The notes: a model not told the origin generated them from the sequence alone. Positions 1-9,029 are shown, numbered from the stretch's first letter. The stretch is DNA of 64,000 nucleotides from Streptomyces sp. CBMA123 (GCF_014596465.1 NZ_MECK01000621.1:47713-111712); one strand, 5' to 3'. Made by a program: numbers and translations.

Positions 1-2045
1 GTCTGGCCGAGGAGCGTGTAGGAGATCTCGGGGTAGTCGGCGTTGAGGAAGCCGCCGTGCGAGGCGTTGACGTTGGCGTAGACGTACTGCATCCACTTCC
101 AGCCGGTGGCGCCCCGGTCGTGGCCGAAGAAGACGTCGGGCAGGTAGGTGTCGGCTTCGAGGTTGCCCGGTGCGCCGGGGCCGGAGGCTTGGGCGTCGAT
201 GAAGTCGAGGTAGGCGTCCTGCCGGGGGCCCGGGTCCATGATGCCCTTGAGCGGCATGAACCAGGAGTTCTCCTTGCCCCAGTCCGTGTAGGCGGTGCCG
301 TTGACGTCGTAGGCGCGGACCACCTTGGCGGGGTCGGCCGGGTCGACGCTCCAGGTCGTGTTGTAGTAGCTCTTCAGCTTCGCCGCGGCGTCGGCGTACG
401 CGCGGGCGTGGCCGGTGTCGCCCTTGGCGCCGGCCAGGGCGGCGGCGGCCAGGTACGCCTGGTACTGGGAGCCGATGGCGTCGCCGGATTCGGCGAGGGT
501 GGCGCCGTTCTCGTTGTAGCTGGCCACGCCCTGGAAGATGTCGCCGCTGGTGGCCTGGGCGACGGGCGTTGCGCCGTTGTCGATCGGGCCGGTGTGCCCG
601 CTGATGTACGGGCCGACGGTGTTGGCGACGAAGGTGGACAGGGCCGGGTCGTGGAGGTAGTCGGGGTCGCCGGTCCAGGTGTAGGCGTCGTTGACCTTCT
701 GGGCGAGTTCGAAGGCGGCGGGCAGCTCGCGGACGAAGGAGGCCGGGCCGTTGTAGTCGATCGCGCCGGGCGTCTTGGCGTCGAAGTTGACGGACCAGTA
801 CGGGTCGTAGCCCTGGTCGGGGGTGGCCGAGGCGGCGAAGGAGCGCAGCATGGTCTTGTTGGCGGCGTCGAGGCCGAGCAGGTGCGCGCCGACCAGCTGG
901 TGGGCGAAGTCCCGGGAGTAGTAGTAGGGGCGGAACGGGTAGCCGGCCCAGACGGTGTTGGAGTAGACGGCCCGCTGGGTGGCGTCGCCGTTGACCGGGC
1001 CGCTGAGGCCGGGCTGGGTGGCGAAGGAGTTGGCCTTGGCTTTGGCCCAGTCGAACAGCGCGGTGACCGTCGGGTTGGAGGAGCTGACCTGCGGGTCGTT
1101 GGGCGCGGACGGCGTGACGGTGACGTCGTCGGCGTTGACCCAGCCGTCGGGGGCGGAGCCGATCGCCAGGGTGACGGTGTCACCGGCGTTCACCCGGACG
1201 CGCGGCACGGTGTACAGGGCGTAGGTGGTCTGGGCCGGGAGGGTCAGCGAGCCGGCGGTGCTGCCGTTGACCTGGACGGTGAGCGTGCCGCCGGCGGCGC
1301 CGGAGGCGATCCAGGCGCTGACGTCGTAACTGCCGCCCTGCGGCGCGGTGCTGCTCTGGCTGACCCGGTACCCGGTGCCGGCGTCGAGGTAGGCCAGGCC
1401 GGAGCCGCTGTGCGGGTTGTTGGTGGCGGTGCCGGTGTGGGCGGTGAACGTCCAGCTGCCGGAGCCCTGTTCGAAGCCGGGGTCGGCGAAGGCCAGCGGG
1501 TCGGCGCGGGTGAGCAGCCACTTCTGGTTGGCTCCGCCGTGGCAGGTGTACTGCTGGATCCGGAGGTCGGGGGCCGGGGAGCTGCCGGGCAGGTCGAGGC
1601 AGAGCGCGCTGTTCTGCGGGTGGATGACGGTGGCGCCGTCGGGTGTGCTGGTGAGGGTGAACCGCTCGTTGGCGCCGCCGTCGCAGGCGTACTCGATGAT
1701 CGGGGTGCCGGAGGTGGTGGCTCCGCCCCGGACGTTCAGGCAGGTGTTCGCGGCGCGGTTGGTGATGGTGTAGCCGCCCCCGCCGTCGGCGGTGAGCTGC
1801 CAGCGCTGGTCCAGCAGGCCCTGGCAGGGCTGCTGGACGACCGGCGTGAGGTCGGCGGTGCCGGCCCACCGGCCGCCGAGGCACTGGCCGGTGGCTCCGG
1901 ACGCGAGGGTGTAGCTGCTGCCGGAGACGACGGGTGTGCCGGTCGCGGCGTGGGCCGCGGTGGCGGGTAAGAGGCCGAGGGCGCTCGCGGCCAGTGATAT
2001 CAGCCCCAGGTGGGCGTGGACGCGGCGGCTCGAGAGGTGGGGCAT
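1..2045 (-). CDS. Secreted ricin-lectin / glycosidase-like protein (3' end outside window)
   Basis: Seen: an ATG at 2045 with GGAGGA just upstream opens a frame that stays open to base 1, so at least 681 residues and no stop in the window. Residues 1-33 form a signal peptide ending in an Ala-rich AHAA site. Residues about 40-165 are a ricin-type beta-trefoil (repeated Q-x-W motifs: DQRWQL, NQKWLL; paired Cys). About 170-305 is a beta-sandwich, carbohydrate-binding-like region. From about 310 an aromatic- and Trp-rich helical region (NTVWAGYPFRPYYYSRDFAH) resembles six-hairpin glycosidases. It starts 44 bp after the LacI regulator on the same strand, so sugar-controlled expression is plausible. 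The exact glycosidase family is not assigned because the C-terminus is missing. Export and lectin domain are well supported; enzyme activity is inference. Confidence 0.8.
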   Translation of the reverse strand, partial: MPHLSSRRVHAHLGLISLAASALGLLPATAAHAATGTPVVSGSSYTLASGATGQCLGGRWAGTADLTPVVQQPCQGLLDQRWQLTADGGGGYTITNRAANTCLNVRGGATTSGTPIIEYACDGGANERFTLTSTPDGATVIHPQNSALCLDLPGSSPAPDLRIQQYTCHGGANQKWLLTRADPLAFADPGFEQGSGSWTFTAHTGTATNNPHSGSGLAYLDAGTGYRVSQSSTAPQGGSYDVSAWIASGAAGGTLTVQVNGSTAGSLTLPAQTTYALYTVPRVRVNAGDTVTLAIGSAPDGWVNADDVTVTPSAPNDPQVSSSNPTVTALFDWAKAKANSFATQPGLSGPVNGDATQRAVYSNTVWAGYPFRPYYYSRDFAHQLVGAHLLGLDAANKTMLRSFAASATPDQGYDPYWSVNFDAKTPGAIDYNGPASFVRELPAAFELAQKVNDAYTWTGDPDYLHDPALSTFVANTVGPYISGHTGPIDNGATPVAQATSGDIFQGVASYNENGATLAESGDAIGSQYQAYLAAAALAGAKGDTGHARAYADAAAKLKSYYNTTWSVDPADPAKVVRAYDVNGTAYTDWGKENSWFMPLKGIMDPGPRQDAYLDFIDAQASGPGAPGNLEADTYLPDVFFGHDRGATGWKWMQYVYANVNASHGGFLNADYPEISYTLLGQ

Positions 2046-2089
2046 GGGTCCTCCGACATCGTCGTTGGGGGATGTGCTCCCCGGCGGCC

Positions 2090-3106
2090 TCAGGACGGCG
2101 GCCGCCGGTCGTGGTGGGGGCCGGTCGTGCCGCGCACGACGACCTCGGGTTGGAACATCAGCTCGCCGACCGGCACTTGGCGCCCGGCGAGCAGCCCGAC
2201 CAGGCCACGGGCGACCTCGGCCGCCAGTCGGTCGACGGGCTGGCGCACGGTGGTCAGCGGCGGGTCGGTGAACTCCATCAGCGGGCCGTCGTCGTAGCCG
2301 ATCACCGAGACGTCCCCGGGGACGGCGAGGCCCTGGCGACGGGCGGCGCGGATCGCCCCGAGGGCCATCTGGTCGCTGCAGGCGATCACCGCGGTGGCGC
2401 CCTGGTCCAGCAGCTGCTCGGCCGCGAACCGGCCGCCCTCCACCGAATAGGTCTGACGCACGACCAGCCCCTCGGGGTCGAGGCCGACGGCCGCCATCGC
2501 GGCGCGGTAGCCCTTGACCCGCCGGTCGGCCGGCCGGTTCCCGACCGGGCCGGCGGCCATCCCGATCCGGCGGTGCCCGAGTTGGTGCAGATGGCGCACG
2601 GAGAGCTCGGCGGCGTACCCGTCGTCGGTCGAGTACGCGACCGAACTGCCCTCCTCGAAACGCCCGTTGATGCACACGTACGGGACGGCCCGGCTCTCCA
2701 GCATCGGCACCAGCTCGGGGTCGACGGCGTCCAGGGTGTTGCTGGCGGAGCAGAACACGATGCCGCTGGCGCCGAGGTCCAGCAGCGACTTGAGGAAGTC
2801 CCGCTCCTGGACACCGCCCGGCAGGGCGGGACAGACGACGGCCCGCAGACCGTGGGGGGCAAGGGCCAGACCGATCCTCTCGGCCAGCACGCCGAAGATC
2901 GGGATCGACAGACCGGGGGTGATCACCCCGATGACGCCGCCACCGGTGGCGCTGCGCTCGTACCCGAGCTCCTCCAGCACCCGCTCGACCGCCTGACGGG
3001 TCTTCGGCGAGACGCCCGTCCTGCGGTTGAGGACCCGGCTGACGGTCGCCACGCTCACCCCCGCGCGCTCGGCCACCTCGACGATCCCGACCTTCTCGTG
3101 CTCCAT
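2090..3106 (-). CDS. LacI-family transcriptional regulator
   Basis: A 338-residue sugar-responsive repressor. The N-terminal helix-turn-helix and hinge are clear (VSVATVSRVLNRRTGVSPKT near residues 17-36), followed by a periplasmic-binding-protein-like effector domain with the usual VIGYDDGPLMEFTDPPLTTV segment near the C-terminus. I start at the ATG at 3106, preceded by GAGGTGGGG; the frame continues upstream without coding character, and 338 residues is normal for the family. The lectin/glycosidase-like gene follows 44 bp downstream on the same strand and is the likely target. The effector sugar cannot be read from sequence. Confidence 0.93.
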   Translation of the reverse strand: MEHEKVGIVEVAERAGVSVATVSRVLNRRTGVSPKTRQAVERVLEELGYERSATGGGVIGVITPGLSIPIFGVLAERIGLALAPHGLRAVVCPALPGGVQERDFLKSLLDLGASGIVFCSASNTLDAVDPELVPMLESRAVPYVCINGRFEEGSSVAYSTDDGYAAELSVRHLHQLGHRRIGMAAGPVGNRPADRRVKGYRAAMAAVGLDPEGLVVRQTYSVEGGRFAAEQLLDQGATAVIACSDQMALGAIRAARRQGLAVPGDVSVIGYDDGPLMEFTDPPLTTVRQPVDRLAAEVARGLVGLLAGRQVPVGELMFQPEVVVRGTTGPHHDRRPPS

Positions 3107-3718
3107 TGCCGTCCCCACCTCGTGCTCTTCGCCGGCTCCCGACTCGGCGGCAACCATGTCAGTCCGGCGTCCTCCGCCGGCCGGTACCGGCCGCCGGGAG
3201 GGACGGCGAGGAAGCGCAGGCCGGGGCTTCCTCGCTTCGAGACGTACGCCCGCACCGAGGAGCAGGGCGCGCGGGTGTCCCAGCGGTGGAATGTAGCGAG
3301 CCCCGTCGGATCTGAACAGGAGTTTCACTCGGTTTTCGTCATGCAGAGCGAAAATATGACGGAGTGTCGGAGCGTTGACGCGTGATGGATCCCGTCTGAT
3401 TCTGTCGCCATCGGGGCGAGCCCCCGTCGGCGAACCGCATCCCGCCGCCCCTGGACGCTGTGACCGCATGATCTCGCCGAGTTGGCGGAGCACCCGCAGC
3501 GCCCCAGGCCGACGACCGCAGCGGCCCTTCGCCGGCTCGCGCCAGGAGCGGCGGCCCGCGACGACGCCGGAGCCTGCCGAGGAGCGATGTGCTGGAGCCG
3601 GCTGCGGACGACCGGCCGGCGGCCTTCACCAGCCGTACCGGTCCCCTTCGAGGGCTACGACACGGCGGTAGCGAGGCCAACTGCCACACCGTCAGGCCGG
3701 CCCCAGGGCTCAGCGAAC
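3107..3718. other. 612-bp intergenic region without a convincing gene
   Basis: Lies upstream of the LacI gene and downstream of the hypothetical gene ending at 3719. No reading frame here has a ribosome-binding site together with coding-like third-position bias. The only structure seen is the dyad cluster at 3326-3366. Confidence 0.5.
3326..3366. promoter_or_regulatory. Nested inverted repeats upstream of the LacI gene
   Basis: TTTTCG (3333-3338) pairs with CGAAAA (3349-3354) across 10 bases. CGTCAT (3337-3342) pairs with ATGACG (3356-3361), and CACTC (3326-3330) with GAGTG (3362-3366). It is unusually AT-rich for this window and lies 220-260 bp upstream of the LacI start, so it may be promoter/operator DNA. 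Function is inference. Confidence 0.35.
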
Positions 3719-4138
3719 CTACCCTTCCCAGGTGTGCTCGCAGTGGTGCACTCTGCCGTCTTCGACCCACCAGTGGCGATGGCGGGTATGCAGCGCCCAG
3801 GCTTCACCCGTCCGCTGGAGGGCCTCGGCCGTCCAGTCCCGGAGTGCGGGGAGTGCGTGCTCACGCAGCACCTCACGGGCCCGGGCTCGTTCGTGGCTGG
3901 GGAGCGCGCCGACGCTGACCTGCACCTTCCCCCACCAGTCGGGGAGTTCGCCGTAGTCGTAGTTCGAGCGAGTCATGGGGTGCCAGATGGCGGACAGCAG
4001 TACCTCGCTCCCCGAGATGTGTTCGTGGAACGAAAGGTCGACGGCATCCATCAGCGCGTCGCCGAGGGCGGTGCGGATGTCGGTCGGCGTGAGCGGCCAC
4101 GACATGTTCCGGGGCAGGTGGCGGTTACGGGCAGGCAT
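3719..4138 (-). CDS. Hypothetical protein, about 139 residues
   Basis: I do not recognise this protein. The sequence is amphipathic and rich in Trp, His and Glu (for example SNYDYGELPDWWGKVQVSVG, then a helical HERARAREVLREHALPALRDW and a C-terminal HRHWWVEDGRVHHCEHTW). There is no signal peptide or membrane segment, so it is probably a small cytoplasmic protein. The start is uncertain: ATG at 4138 gives 139 residues and ATG at 4105 gives 128; neither has a good ribosome-binding site. Coding character is good across the frame and opposing frames are weaker. It stands alone between a 612-bp gap and the protease/membrane-protein pair. Confidence 0.55.
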   Translation of the reverse strand: MPARNRHLPRNMSWPLTPTDIRTALGDALMDAVDLSFHEHISGSEVLLSAIWHPMTRSNYDYGELPDWWGKVQVSVGALPSHERARAREVLREHALPALRDWTAEALQRTGEAWALHTRHRHWWVEDGRVHHCEHTWEG

Positions 4139-4322
4139 GGGACGAGCTTGGCAGGCGCCATGATCGCGGCGCACGCGGTTTTCGGCCGTCCTCGGCCTCC
4201 TGTGTGAGGCCCGGCTCGGCCATCCGCTGCCGCGGGAGCGCGCGCTCTGGCCAGGCCCTGCCGGCCACGGCTTCGCCCCGGCCCTGGCCTGGAGCCGGGG
4301 ACCGGGGCGAAGGGAGCCGGGG

Positions 4323-5201
4323 TCAGCCGGTGGTGCGTCGCCGGCGGCGGAGGAAGAGGACGGTGCCCGCGAGCGCCAGGGCCGCGCTCGAACCGCCGAC
4401 GAGCACGGGCGTCGAGGACGAGGCCGCCGCCGTCTTCTCCGCGCCGCCGTAGCCGCTGGACATGCCGGTGGTGTCGTACGCCGAGCCGGGCAGCTTGTCG
4501 GCGTAGCGGGCCTTGACCAGCTTCTGGTAGTCGCTCAGCGAGGCCGAGGACCGGCCGTTCAGGCCCTGCCGTGCCTGGTCGTTGAGCGGCTCGACCTTGG
4601 TGAGGGTCAGCTGGTACCAGCCGCGGATCTGCGGCTCGCTGAACACCAGGCTCCCGACCTTGGCCTTGCCCGCGTACACGGCGTCGCCGTCGCCGTCGCG
4701 CACGGCGGCCAGGTGCCAGCCGCCGCCGTCGGTGGGGGCGAGCATGACGGTGGCGTTGCGCCCGTTGACCGGGGCGTTCAACGCGGAGACCAGATGGCTC
4801 AGTCGGATCGCCTCGGAGGGGATCGGCAGGGCCGTCCCCGCGGCGAAGCCGGGGGTGATCTCGTTCAGGGCCAGCGGGTCGTTGACGGTGAACGCCGGGA
4901 TGCCCTCGCACGGCGCGGCGCTGTCGGGGATCCGCTGCGCCATTGCGGCCCCGTTGCCCTGCGGCAGCGGGACGCTGAGGAAGCGGCAGACCGCGTCGTG
5001 GACGTCGGCCGACCTCACCAGGTCGAGGGCGGCCTGGTAGTCCGGGATGTCCGCCGGAACCGGATCCTTGGCCGGGGCCGCGTGGACGGGGCCGGCGAGG
5101 GCCAGCAGCGCCGTGGCGCCCACGGTCAGGACGGTGGCCAGCCGGGAGGGGCGGGAGAGCCGGAAGGCCGTCCGCTCGCTGGGTGTTCTGGTGTCGCGCA
5201 T
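4323..5201 (-). CDS. Secreted, C-terminally membrane-anchored protein of unknown function
   Basis: 292 residues. The N-terminal signal peptide is basic then hydrophobic (LATVLTVGATALLALAGP...AA-AP). A globular region with a Cys pair follows, and the C-terminus is a hydrophobic helix (STPVLVGGSSAALALAGTVL) followed by FLRRRRR, a stop-transfer anchor. No LPxTG/LAxTG sortase motif precedes the helix, so it is a membrane protein rather than a sorted wall protein. It starts 10 bp after the secreted papain-like protease on the same strand, so the two are almost certainly co-transcribed and may act together at the cell surface. No known domain is recognised; function is open. Confidence 0.75.
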   Translation of the reverse strand: MRDTRTPSERTAFRLSRPSRLATVLTVGATALLALAGPVHAAPAKDPVPADIPDYQAALDLVRSADVHDAVCRFLSVPLPQGNGAAMAQRIPDSAAPCEGIPAFTVNDPLALNEITPGFAAGTALPIPSEAIRLSHLVSALNAPVNGRNATVMLAPTDGGGWHLAAVRDGDGDAVYAGKAKVGSLVFSEPQIRGWYQLTLTKVEPLNDQARQGLNGRSSASLSDYQKLVKARYADKLPGSAYDTTGMSSGYGGAEKTAAASSSTPVLVGGSSAALALAGTVLFLRRRRRTTG

Positions 5202-5211
5202 GCCGCCTGCC

Positions 5212-5775
5212 TTACTGGGAGATGCCGATCCGGGAGTGGGTCCACTTGAACGAGCTGTTGCTGACGTAGTCCTGGTAGTTCCACCACGTGTATGTGGCGG
5301 TGTCCGGCCACGGGTCGGCGACGCCGATGGTGTTGTTCGAGGTGTCGAAGCCGTAGACCACGTTCATGTGACCGCCACCGGAGGTCCATCCGATGCGGGC
5401 CGCGACCGGCCGGGCCGCCTTGACGTCCGTGTAGACCTGGTTGAACGTGGCCGCGCTGCTCAGGCCCGTGCCGGGGCGGGTCATGCCCAGGCTGCTCCAG
5501 CCCCTGGCCATGTCGTCGAGCGTGGCCGGCTGGTTGTTGCAGCCGTAGTAGGGCTGGGCCCGGTTGCAGAAGTCCGTCTGCGTGCTGCCGTAGCCGTGGA
5601 ACTTCGCGATGGTCAGCCCGGAGGCGACCCAGCACCACTGGGTCTTCTCCTGCTTCAGCATGGTGATCGTGTCCTGTCCGGCCTCGGCCTGCGCCTGTCC
5701 GGCCGCGGTGGCGAGTAACGCCGAAGCGGTCAGGGCGACGGCTGTCGCCCTGACCGCGCATGTGGATCTGCCCAT
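5212..5775 (-). CDS. Secreted papain-like cysteine protease (C39/C70-like)
   Basis: 187 residues from the ATG at 5775, which follows GGGAAGG. A signal peptide (AVALTASALLATAAGQAQA) precedes a compact papain-fold domain. The catalytic Cys lies in KTQWCWVASG, the His in GGHMNVVYGFD, and a downstream Asp in VADPWPD would complete the triad. The pattern QWCWAAS...GGH...D is known from papain-like C39_2/C70 (AvrRpt2-like) secreted peptidases. The domain carries CNRAQPYYGCNNQ, probably a disulfide loop. Its stop is 10 bp before the membrane-anchored partner gene. The substrate is unknown; maturation of a surface protein or an extracellular role are both possible. Confidence 0.85.
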   Translation of the reverse strand: MGRSTCAVRATAVALTASALLATAAGQAQAEAGQDTITMLKQEKTQWCWVASGLTIAKFHGYGSTQTDFCNRAQPYYGCNNQPATLDDMARGWSSLGMTRPGTGLSSAATFNQVYTDVKAARPVAARIGWTSGGGHMNVVYGFDTSNNTIGVADPWPDTATYTWWNYQDYVSNSSFKWTHSRIGISQ

Positions 5776-5967
5776 GGGTCTGCCTTCCCGTGCGAATGCG
5801 CATGAGCGCCGGGGGATTTTGCAGAGCCATGACAGCACGGAATGGCGCCGATACGGATAGTGAGCGAAGGAACTCTGCCTGAACGGGTCAACCGGCACCG
5901 GCGGCACGCCGCTGGGCGACGGGTGTCACCTGCGCCGGCGGCCGAGGGGCAGCGGAGTGGAACAGGG

Positions 5968-6918
5968 TCAGGCCGGCGTCGGCCGCCGGTTCAGCTCGAG
6001 GTGGGCGGCGACGTACGGCAGGGCGACGGTCTCCAGGCCGCGGACGGTGCCGAACATCGGGTGGACGTTGACCTCGAAGACGACGCCACCGTTCTCCGCG
6101 GCCAGGTCGACCCCGGCGAAGGGCAGTCCGAGGCACTTCGTCGCGGACACGGCCAGCTCGGCCAGGCCCGCCGGCAGGTCCTCGACCGCCAGCAGGGTGG
6201 AGGCCGCCCCCTGGCTCTCGTTGCACGGCGCGTCGGGATCCGGCTGGATGTGCTCCACGGCGCGGACCACCCGCTCGCCGAGCACCACCGCCCGGTACTG
6301 GTGGCGGCGGCCGTCCGGGGTGAAGTTCGCCGCGTCCCGGGCGATCAGCCAGTCGGCGCCCTGGGCGGCGTAGTGGGCCGCGGCATCGGCGAGTTGGCGG
6401 TGGGTGGTGAGGTGGAAGACGTCGTTGCCGCCCATGCCGACGGTCGGCCGGGCCCACACGTCGCCGCCGAGCCGGTCGAAGGCGTCGGCGGCCTCCTGCG
6501 GGGTGGGCCGGCGCAGGGTGAGCGTGGGCATGTGCGGGACGCCGTCGCGTGTGAGGCGGTCCACGGTCAGGTCCTTCTCGGTGGCCGCCCGCCAGGCGTC
6601 GGCTCCCGTGCCCAGCGACCGGGCGCCGTGGGCGTGCAGCCGGCGCTGGCAGGCCTCGAAGTCCCGGCGCCGGTGCGGCGGGATCTCGTAGACGAGCACG
6701 GTGTCCGCCGTCACGCTCCGCCGGTCGGCCGTCAGCCGCAGGCCCGTACCGTCGGTCTCGATCCTGCCGTCGCCGCCGGACATGAAGTGCCGCGCGTCCA
6801 GCAGGACGGGCGCCCGCCCGGTGAGCCGGCGTACGGCGGTGGCCAGCACGTTCCGGCTGCCCTCGGTCGAACCGTGATCCGTCATCAGGATGAGCTCGCC
6901 GTCTGCCATGGTGGCCAT
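5968..6918 (-). CDS. ATP-grasp ligase, RimK-like
   Basis: 316 residues from the ATG at 6918; an alternative ATG lies at 6909, and GGGAGGGGG sits upstream. An N-terminal pre-ATP-grasp region is followed by the nucleotide-binding subdomain (DVWARPTVGMGGNDVFHL) and the C-terminal core with the metal-binding acidic/Asn pair (GVVFEVNVHPM), as in RimK-type carboxylate-amine ligases. These use ATP to form an acyl phosphate and join it to an amine or thiol. It lies downstream of the O-methyltransferase on the same strand but beyond a strong hairpin (6980-7013), so it may have its own promoter. I looked for a small precursor-peptide gene nearby (as in graspetide clusters) and saw none. Substrate unknown. 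Confidence 0.85.
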   Translation of the reverse strand: MATMADGELILMTDHGSTEGSRNVLATAVRRLTGRAPVLLDARHFMSGGDGRIETDGTGLRLTADRRSVTADTVLVYEIPPHRRRDFEACQRRLHAHGARSLGTGADAWRAATEKDLTVDRLTRDGVPHMPTLTLRRPTPQEAADAFDRLGGDVWARPTVGMGGNDVFHLTTHRQLADAAAHYAAQGADWLIARDAANFTPDGRRHQYRAVVLGERVVRAVEHIQPDPDAPCNESQGAASTLLAVEDLPAGLAELAVSATKCLGLPFAGVDLAAENGGVVFEVNVHPMFGTVRGLETVALPYVAAHLELNRRPTPA

Positions 6919-6979
6919 GGAACCGGTAAGTCCCCCTCCCGGCAAGACCGCAGCGGTCCAGCGCCACCCCTCGGGGCAC

Positions 6980-7013
6980 GCCGGGGCCGGTCCCCAGGGG
7001 GAGCGGCCCCGGC
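6980..7013 (-). terminator. Hairpin terminator after the O-methyltransferase
   Basis: GCCGGGGCCG (6980-6989) pairs perfectly with CGGCCCCGGC (7004-7013) across a 14-base loop, just past the methyltransferase stop at 7020. GC-rich and without a T tract, typical of actinomycete stem-loop terminators. Confidence 0.6.
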
Positions 7014-7019
7014 GGCGGG

Positions 7020-8099
7020 TCAGGCCGGGACGGCCTCCACCACGGAGAGGACCGTCGGGGTGGGGATGACGCGGGTCAGGCGCAGGCCGGACTTCCCGAG
7101 GAGGTCCGCGAAGTCCTCCTCGGTGCGCTCCCGGCCGCCGAGGGAGGCCAGCATCATCAGGTCCAGCGCCTTGGACTGGTGCGGGGCGTTGCCGCGCGGG
7201 ACCACCGCGTCCAGCACCAGGACCCGGCCGCCCGGGCGCAGGGCGCGTCGGCAGTGGCCCAGCAGGGTCGCGCACTGGTCGTCGTCCCAGTCGTGGGTGA
7301 TCCGCTTGAGCAGGTGGACGTCGCCGGGCGGCACGGCCGTGAAGAAGTCGCCCTCCGCGAGGCTCCACCGACCCGCCAACTCCTCGGCCGCGCCCAGGCG
7401 GTGGCCGGCCAGGACGTGGGGGCGGTCGTACAGGACGCCGGTCAGCCCGGGGTTGCGGCGCAGCACCTCCAGCAGCAGACCGCCGTGGCCGCCGCCGACG
7501 TCCACGACGGTGCCGCTCGGCGGGTAGTCGTAGGCGGCCGCGATCGCGGCGTTCTCCGCGTCGGACATCGCCGCCATGCCCACGTGGAAGACGTCGGCGG
7601 TGCGCGCGTCCTGGGCGAAGTGGTCGAAGAACGGCATGCCGAAGATCTCCTCGAACGCCGAGCCGTCCTCGGTGAGACAGCGCGTCAACTCCCCGGCGGG
7701 CCGCCACATCGTGCGGTCGCTGAGCATCCGGACGGCCGCCCGCGCGGAGTACGGGACGTCGCTGCGCAGCGCCTGCCCGGCCTCGGTCAGCGCGAACCGG
7801 CCCGACCCGTCCTCCGCCACGACACCCCGGGTGGCGAGCAGCCGCAGCACCCGGTACAGACCGCCGGCGTCCGTACCGGTGGCGGCGGCCAGCTCGGCGG
7901 GGGTGCCGGGGCCCTTCGCGAGGTGGTCGGCCACGCCCACCTCGGCGGCGGCGCGCAGCGCGGCGGGGTAGAGGAAGCCGAGAATCTCGTCCACCAGGAA
8001 GGCGTTGGAGCGGCGGTAGCGCTCGTCGGGATCGCCGCCCCCGCTCCCGGCCGCCGCGTCCGCCGACCCGTCGGGGAACCTGCCGTCGCTCCGGTCCAT
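7020..8099 (-). CDS. SAM-dependent O-methyltransferase (family 2)
   Basis: 359 residues. An N-terminal winged-helix dimerisation domain (GLYRVLRLLATRGVVAEDG, about 85-105) is followed by a class I SAM fold. The glycine-rich SAM loop VVDVGGGHG is at about 195-203, and the catalytic His is in ITHDWDDDQC near 268, as in hydroxyneurobactin/tetracenomycin/carminomycin-type O-methyltransferases. These methylate phenolic hydroxyls of small aromatic or polyketide products. No polyketide synthase is nearby, so the acceptor is unknown; it may be an orphan tailoring or detoxifying enzyme. The first 25 residues are Gly/Asp/Ser-rich and disordered, and the true start could be slightly internal. Confidence 0.92.
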   Translation of the reverse strand: MDRSDGRFPDGSADAAAGSGGGDPDERYRRSNAFLVDEILGFLYPAALRAAAEVGVADHLAKGPGTPAELAAATGTDAGGLYRVLRLLATRGVVAEDGSGRFALTEAGQALRSDVPYSARAAVRMLSDRTMWRPAGELTRCLTEDGSAFEEIFGMPFFDHFAQDARTADVFHVGMAAMSDAENAAIAAAYDYPPSGTVVDVGGGHGGLLLEVLRRNPGLTGVLYDRPHVLAGHRLGAAEELAGRWSLAEGDFFTAVPPGDVHLLKRITHDWDDDQCATLLGHCRRALRPGGRVLVLDAVVPRGNAPHQSKALDLMMLASLGGRERTEEDFADLLGKSGLRLTRVIPTPTVLSVVEAVPA

Positions 8100-8217
8100 A
8101 CCGTCCTCCTCTGCTCCGGATTCCCCCGCCCGGAAACGCTTCCCCTGGCAGGCGGCGCCGAAGCCCGCCCCGCCGGCCGGCCCGTCGGCCCGCCTGCCGA
8201 TCAGGCGCGTCCGGGGC

Positions 8218-8925
8218 CTACCAGGGGAGGCGGCCGTCGAGGGCGAAGTAGCCGCCGGTGGGGCCGTCCGGGCCTACCTGGGCCATCCGGACGATGATCT
8301 CCGCGCCCTCCGCCACGGACTGGGTGCCGGTGTGCCCGTTCAGGTCGGTCGCCGTGTAGCCGGGCTCCACCGCGTTGATCCGCAGGGCCGGGAACGCCTT
8401 GGCGTACTGCACGGTGATCATGTTGAGCGCGGCCTTGGACGCCGGGTAGGCGACCCCCGGGTAGGCGTGGGTCGGCGTGCCGGGGGTGCTGACCCGGGTC
8501 AGCGAGGCCAGACCGCTGCTGACGTTGACCACGACCGGCGCCGTGGAGCGCAGCAGCAGCGGGAGGAAGGCGTGCAGGACGCGCACCGGGCCGAACACGT
8601 TGGTGTCGAACACCCGCCGCATCATGTCCCCGGTGACCTCCGCGGCGCCGACCACGCTGTTGTCCTCGGCCCGTGCCTCGACGCCGGCGTTGTTGACCAG
8701 GACGTCCAGTCCACCGTCGGCGCCGACCGCCCGGGCCGCCGCGGCGACGGACGCGTCATCGGTGACGTCGAGCAGGACGGTCCGCGCGCCGAGCCGCTCG
8801 GCGGCCCGGCGCCCGCGTTCGGCGTCCCGGCACCCGAGGTAGACGGTGTGGCCGGCGGCGACGAGTCGGCGGGCGGTCTCGAAGCCCAGGCCCTTGTTCG
8901 CTCCGGTGATCAGTGTTGTCGTCAT
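8218..8925 (-). CDS. Short-chain dehydrogenase/reductase, divergent partner of an MmyB regulator
   Basis: 235 residues from the ATG at 8925. Classic SDR features are the cofactor loop TGANKGLG at residues 6-13, an acidic Asp after beta-3 (LLDVTDD), NNAGVEARAED, and a catalytic Ser then YPASK (Y-x-x-x-K). The first strand is TTLITG, so there is no signal peptide. It diverges from the XRE-MmyB gene at 9030 across a 104-bp region holding a 21-bp dyad. SDR genes divergent from MmyB-type regulators are a recurring actinobacterial arrangement in which the regulator usually controls the SDR. The substrate is unknown. Confidence 0.93.
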   Translation of the reverse strand: MTTTLITGANKGLGFETARRLVAAGHTVYLGCRDAERGRRAAERLGARTVLLDVTDDASVAAAARAVGADGGLDVLVNNAGVEARAEDNSVVGAAEVTGDMMRRVFDTNVFGPVRVLHAFLPLLLRSTAPVVVNVSSGLASLTRVSTPGTPTHAYPGVAYPASKAALNMITVQYAKAFPALRINAVEPGYTATDLNGHTGTQSVAEGAEIIVRMAQVGPDGPTGGYFALDGRLPW

Positions 8926-8974
8926 GCCTCCAGCGTCCCGCCGCGGTGGCGCACCCAGCCAGCCGTCCCGCCTT

Positions 8975-8995
8975 CCTGGGACCAGCGGTACCAGG
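8975..8995. promoter_or_regulatory. Near-perfect 21-bp operator dyad between SDR and MmyB regulator
   Basis: The sequence follows CCTGG-N-ACC-NNN-GGT-N-CCAGG: all eight pairs of the written bases are complementary, with only single unmatched positions and a 3-base centre. It sits mid-way in the divergent promoter region, 50 bp from the SDR start and 35 bp from the regulator start, exactly where a homodimeric regulator would control both genes. Confidence 0.7.
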
Positions 8996-9029
8996 CAGGC
9001 CCGCCCGTGCCGGGTGCAGACTGGCAGGC

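Noticed and set aside
57..1970. Long plus-strand open frame across the ricin-lectin gene
   Set aside because: Gly/Val-rich translation without domains; the minus-strand frame has a signal peptide, ricin motifs and a ribosome-binding site.
5968..8099. ATP-grasp plus methyltransferase as a graspetide (RiPP) cluster
   Set aside because: No precursor-peptide ORF with a repeated core was found in nearby gaps and a strong terminator separates the two genes.
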